Below are positions 5,761 to 6,533 of a DNA stretch of 6,533 bases, piece after piece (within the stretch, counting starts at the first letter, position 1; each line of letters begins with the position of its first letter). A program made the position numbers and the translations under genes. This DNA comes from a bacterium. Lineage in GTDB: Bacteria > Patescibacteriota > Minisyncoccia > Moranbacterales > DUUL01. The stretch lies in the NCBI GenBank assembly GCA_030641245.1, contig DAOWHU010000055.1:1-6533 (forward strand). The letters are read 5' to 3'. The notes beneath the pieces were generated by a model. The model saw only the letters and a list, made by a program, of their open reading frames with translations. It ran no database searches and had not been told where the DNA came from.

Positions 5761-5817
5761 AGCAATAATCAATGATCAACCTGCCTGCCGGCAGGCAGGT
5801 GAACAATTAGCAATAGA
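5761..5817 (+). repeat. Heptanucleotide CAATNNN repeat array 3, interrupted by a palindrome
   Basis: Heptads AGCAATA, ATCAATG and ATCAACC (5761-5781) precede a GC-rich palindrome, and AACAATT and AGCAATA (5802-5815) follow it. Consensus and orientation are the same as in the arrays at 389 and 2551. Confidence 0.7.
5779..5800. repeat. 22-bp perfect GC-rich palindrome
   Basis: ACCTGCCTGCC is followed directly by its reverse complement, a perfect 22-bp inverted repeat with no spacer. It is far richer in G+C than its surroundings and sits inside a heptad array. As RNA it would form a hairpin after the operon; as DNA it looks like a dispersed repetitive palindrome of the kind seen in intergenic regions of Parcubacteria-like genomes (from memory, not checked). 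Confidence 0.85.
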
Positions 5818-5841
5818 AAAAAGGGCGTAAGCCCTTTTTTT
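5817..5841. terminator. Bidirectional intrinsic terminator
   Basis: AAAAAAGGGC, loop GTAA, then GCCCTTTTTTT: a 10-bp stem with a tetraloop, flanked by A-run and T-run, so it works on both strands. It separates the plus-strand argS operon from the convergent minus-strand tRNA-Leu, whose mature 3' end lies 2 nt away at 5843. Confidence 0.88.
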
Positions 5842-5842
5842 G

Positions 5843-5925
5843 TGCCTCGAGAGGGATTTGAACCCTCATACGCAAAAGCGCCACGGCCCTCAACCGTGTG
5901 TGTATACCAATTCCACCATCGAGGC
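5843..5925 (-). tRNA. tRNA-Leu (anticodon GAG)
   Basis: The minus strand gives a class II cloverleaf of 83 nt: acceptor GCCTCGA/TCGAGGC, a D-arm with GTGGAATTGGTATACAC, anticodon stem CACGG/CCGTG with loop TTGAGGG (anticodon GAG, reading CUC and CUU), a long variable arm (GCGC-TTTT-GCG) as expected for Leu, T-arm GAGGG-TTCAAAT-CCCTC and discriminator A. CCA is not encoded; the sequence continues CAAA into the terminator. Confidence 0.97.
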
Positions 5926-5950
5926 TTTTATAAACAATAAATGCTTTGAA

Positions 5951-5979
5951 ATTATATCAGAAAACCACTGATGAGTCAG
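5951..5979 (-). promoter_or_regulatory. Promoter for tRNA-Leu with extended -10
   Basis: On the minus strand, CTGACT (5974-5979) is followed after 17 nt by TATAAT (5951-5956), preceded by TG one base upstream (TGATATAAT), an extended -10 element. Transcription would start near 5944, giving a leader of about 19 nt. The -35 box lies inside the hairpin that ends the rplS transcript. Confidence 0.65.
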
Positions 5980-5987
5980 CGGCTTTT
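5961..5987 (-). terminator. Terminator of rplS
   Basis: On the minus strand, AAAA-G-CCGCTGA, loop CTCA, then TCAGTGG-TTTT. The stem is 7 bp including a G-U pair, extended by A-U pairs past a bulged G, and ends in four U. On the plus strand the wobble pair becomes an A-C mismatch, which supports use in the rplS direction. The U-run is short, so termination may be partial and rplS and tRNA-Leu may be partly co-transcribed. Confidence 0.55.
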
Positions 5988-6001
5988 GTTGCATGGAGGT
6001 T

Positions 6002-6517
6002 TTATTTGCCATCTTCTTTCTTATCGGTATTTTCTAGTTTTTTATTTTCGGTTTTTGGAACTTTTTCTTTGATTTCTGATTTGACCTCTTCTTTCGGTTT
6101 TTTGGTAGCTCCTTTTTTGGTTTTGATAGATTTTTCTTTTTCTTTAACAGCTGTTTTTTCTTGTTCAGAAAAATCTTTGATTTTCATCTTAGCTGATTTA
6201 CCGGATCGATCTCGCATATAATAAAGTTTTGATCGTCGAACTTTGCTATGTCGTAGAACCTCTATTTTTTTAATAGATGGAAGGTAAATTGGCAAAACCA
6301 TTTCGGTCCCTATTCCTTGAGAATCTCTTCGAACAGTAATAGTAGGAGAAGAGCTTTGTTTGCCTTTAATGGCAATGACCAAGCCTTTGAAAATTTGAAT
6401 CCTCTCTTTTTCTCCCTCTTTAATTTTTTTGTGAACCCGAACAATATCACCAGTTTGAATTTCCGGAATGTCAGCTCTTTGTTGGGATTTGTTAAAATCA
6501 ATCAGTCTCTGGTCCAT
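6002..6517 (-). CDS. rplS: 50S ribosomal protein L19 with charged C-terminal tail
   Basis: L19 sits at the interface of the large and small ribosomal subunits. The core at residues 18-112 is typical: IQTGDIVRVHKKIKEGEKERIQIFKGLVIA, then ITVRR, GIGTEMVLP and the signature KIEVLRHSKVRRSKLYYMRD. At 171 residues it is about 55 longer than the usual 115-120. The extra part (113-171) is made almost only of Lys, Glu, Ser and Thr with no hydrophobic core, so it is probably disordered; similar tails occur on L19 of CPR bacteria (from memory). The ATG at 6515-6517 gives the normal N-terminus; no Shine-Dalgarno sequence is visible in the 16 nt upstream. It is transcribed away from the right edge and may follow other genes outside the window (rimM/trmD or similar in many bacteria, which cannot be seen here). 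Confidence 0.95.
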   Translation of the reverse strand: MDQRLIDFNKSQQRADIPEIQTGDIVRVHKKIKEGEKERIQIFKGLVIAIKGKQSSSPTITVRRDSQGIGTEMVLPIYLPSIKKIEVLRHSKVRRSKLYYMRDRSGKSAKMKIKDFSEQEKTAVKEKEKSIKTKKGATKKPKEEVKSEIKEKVPKTENKKLENTDKKEDGK

Positions 6518-6533
6518 ATAATCAAAATTAAAA

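Noticed and set aside
5946..6221. 91-residue plus-strand hydrophobic frame overlapping rplS
   Set aside because: It is the antisense of the Lys/Glu-rich L19 tail, which turns into Phe/Ser/Leu codons on the other strand; it begins in the tRNA-Leu promoter region.

Overview
The window looks like a chromosomal segment of an AT-rich bacterium, most probably a member of the Candidate Phyla Radiation (Patescibacteria, Parcubacteria-like). The reasons are inferential: short heptanucleotide repeats (CAATNNN) and a GC-rich palindrome scattered between genes, a ribosomal protein L19 with a long Lys/Glu tail, tightly packed genes whose starts lack a recognisable Shine-Dalgarno sequence, and two tRNA genes without an encoded CCA end. 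TGA acts as a stop codon here, so the Gly-recoded lineages (Gracilibacteria, Absconditabacteria) are unlikely.

Left edge (1-299): the 3' end of a gene for what looks like a large serine site-specific recombinase runs convergently into, and overlaps, a minus-strand tRNA-Asn(GUU). The last 13 or so residues of the recombinase are the antisense of the tRNA 3' half. This resembles the junction of an integrated element at a tRNA gene.

Middle (300-5758): after an intergenic stretch with a heptad-repeat array and a good sigma70-type promoter (TTGATT-N17-TATAAT), six co-directional genes follow with gaps of 15, -29, 6, 4 and 9 nt, so they are probably one transcription unit. They are argS, a small Cys-rich membrane protein, a Nudix hydrolase, tyrS (TyrZ-like), an orphan CheY-like receiver and a polytopic membrane protein of unknown function. 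Two aminoacyl-tRNA synthetases form the recognisable core; the receiver and membrane protein are unexplained passengers or a small signalling pair.

Right side (5723-6533): a hairpin, a heptad array split by a 22-bp perfect palindrome, and a bidirectional intrinsic terminator separate the operon from a convergent minus-strand unit. That unit is rplS (L19), a terminator hairpin overlapping a tRNA promoter, and tRNA-Leu(GAG).

The most notable structures are an in-frame palindromic repeat inserted in the N-terminal domain of ArgS, a heptad array that supplies both the C-terminus of one protein and the start codon of the next gene, the recombinase/tRNA overlap, and non-canonical HIGH motifs in both synthetases. 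I see no clear new defence or biosynthetic system.
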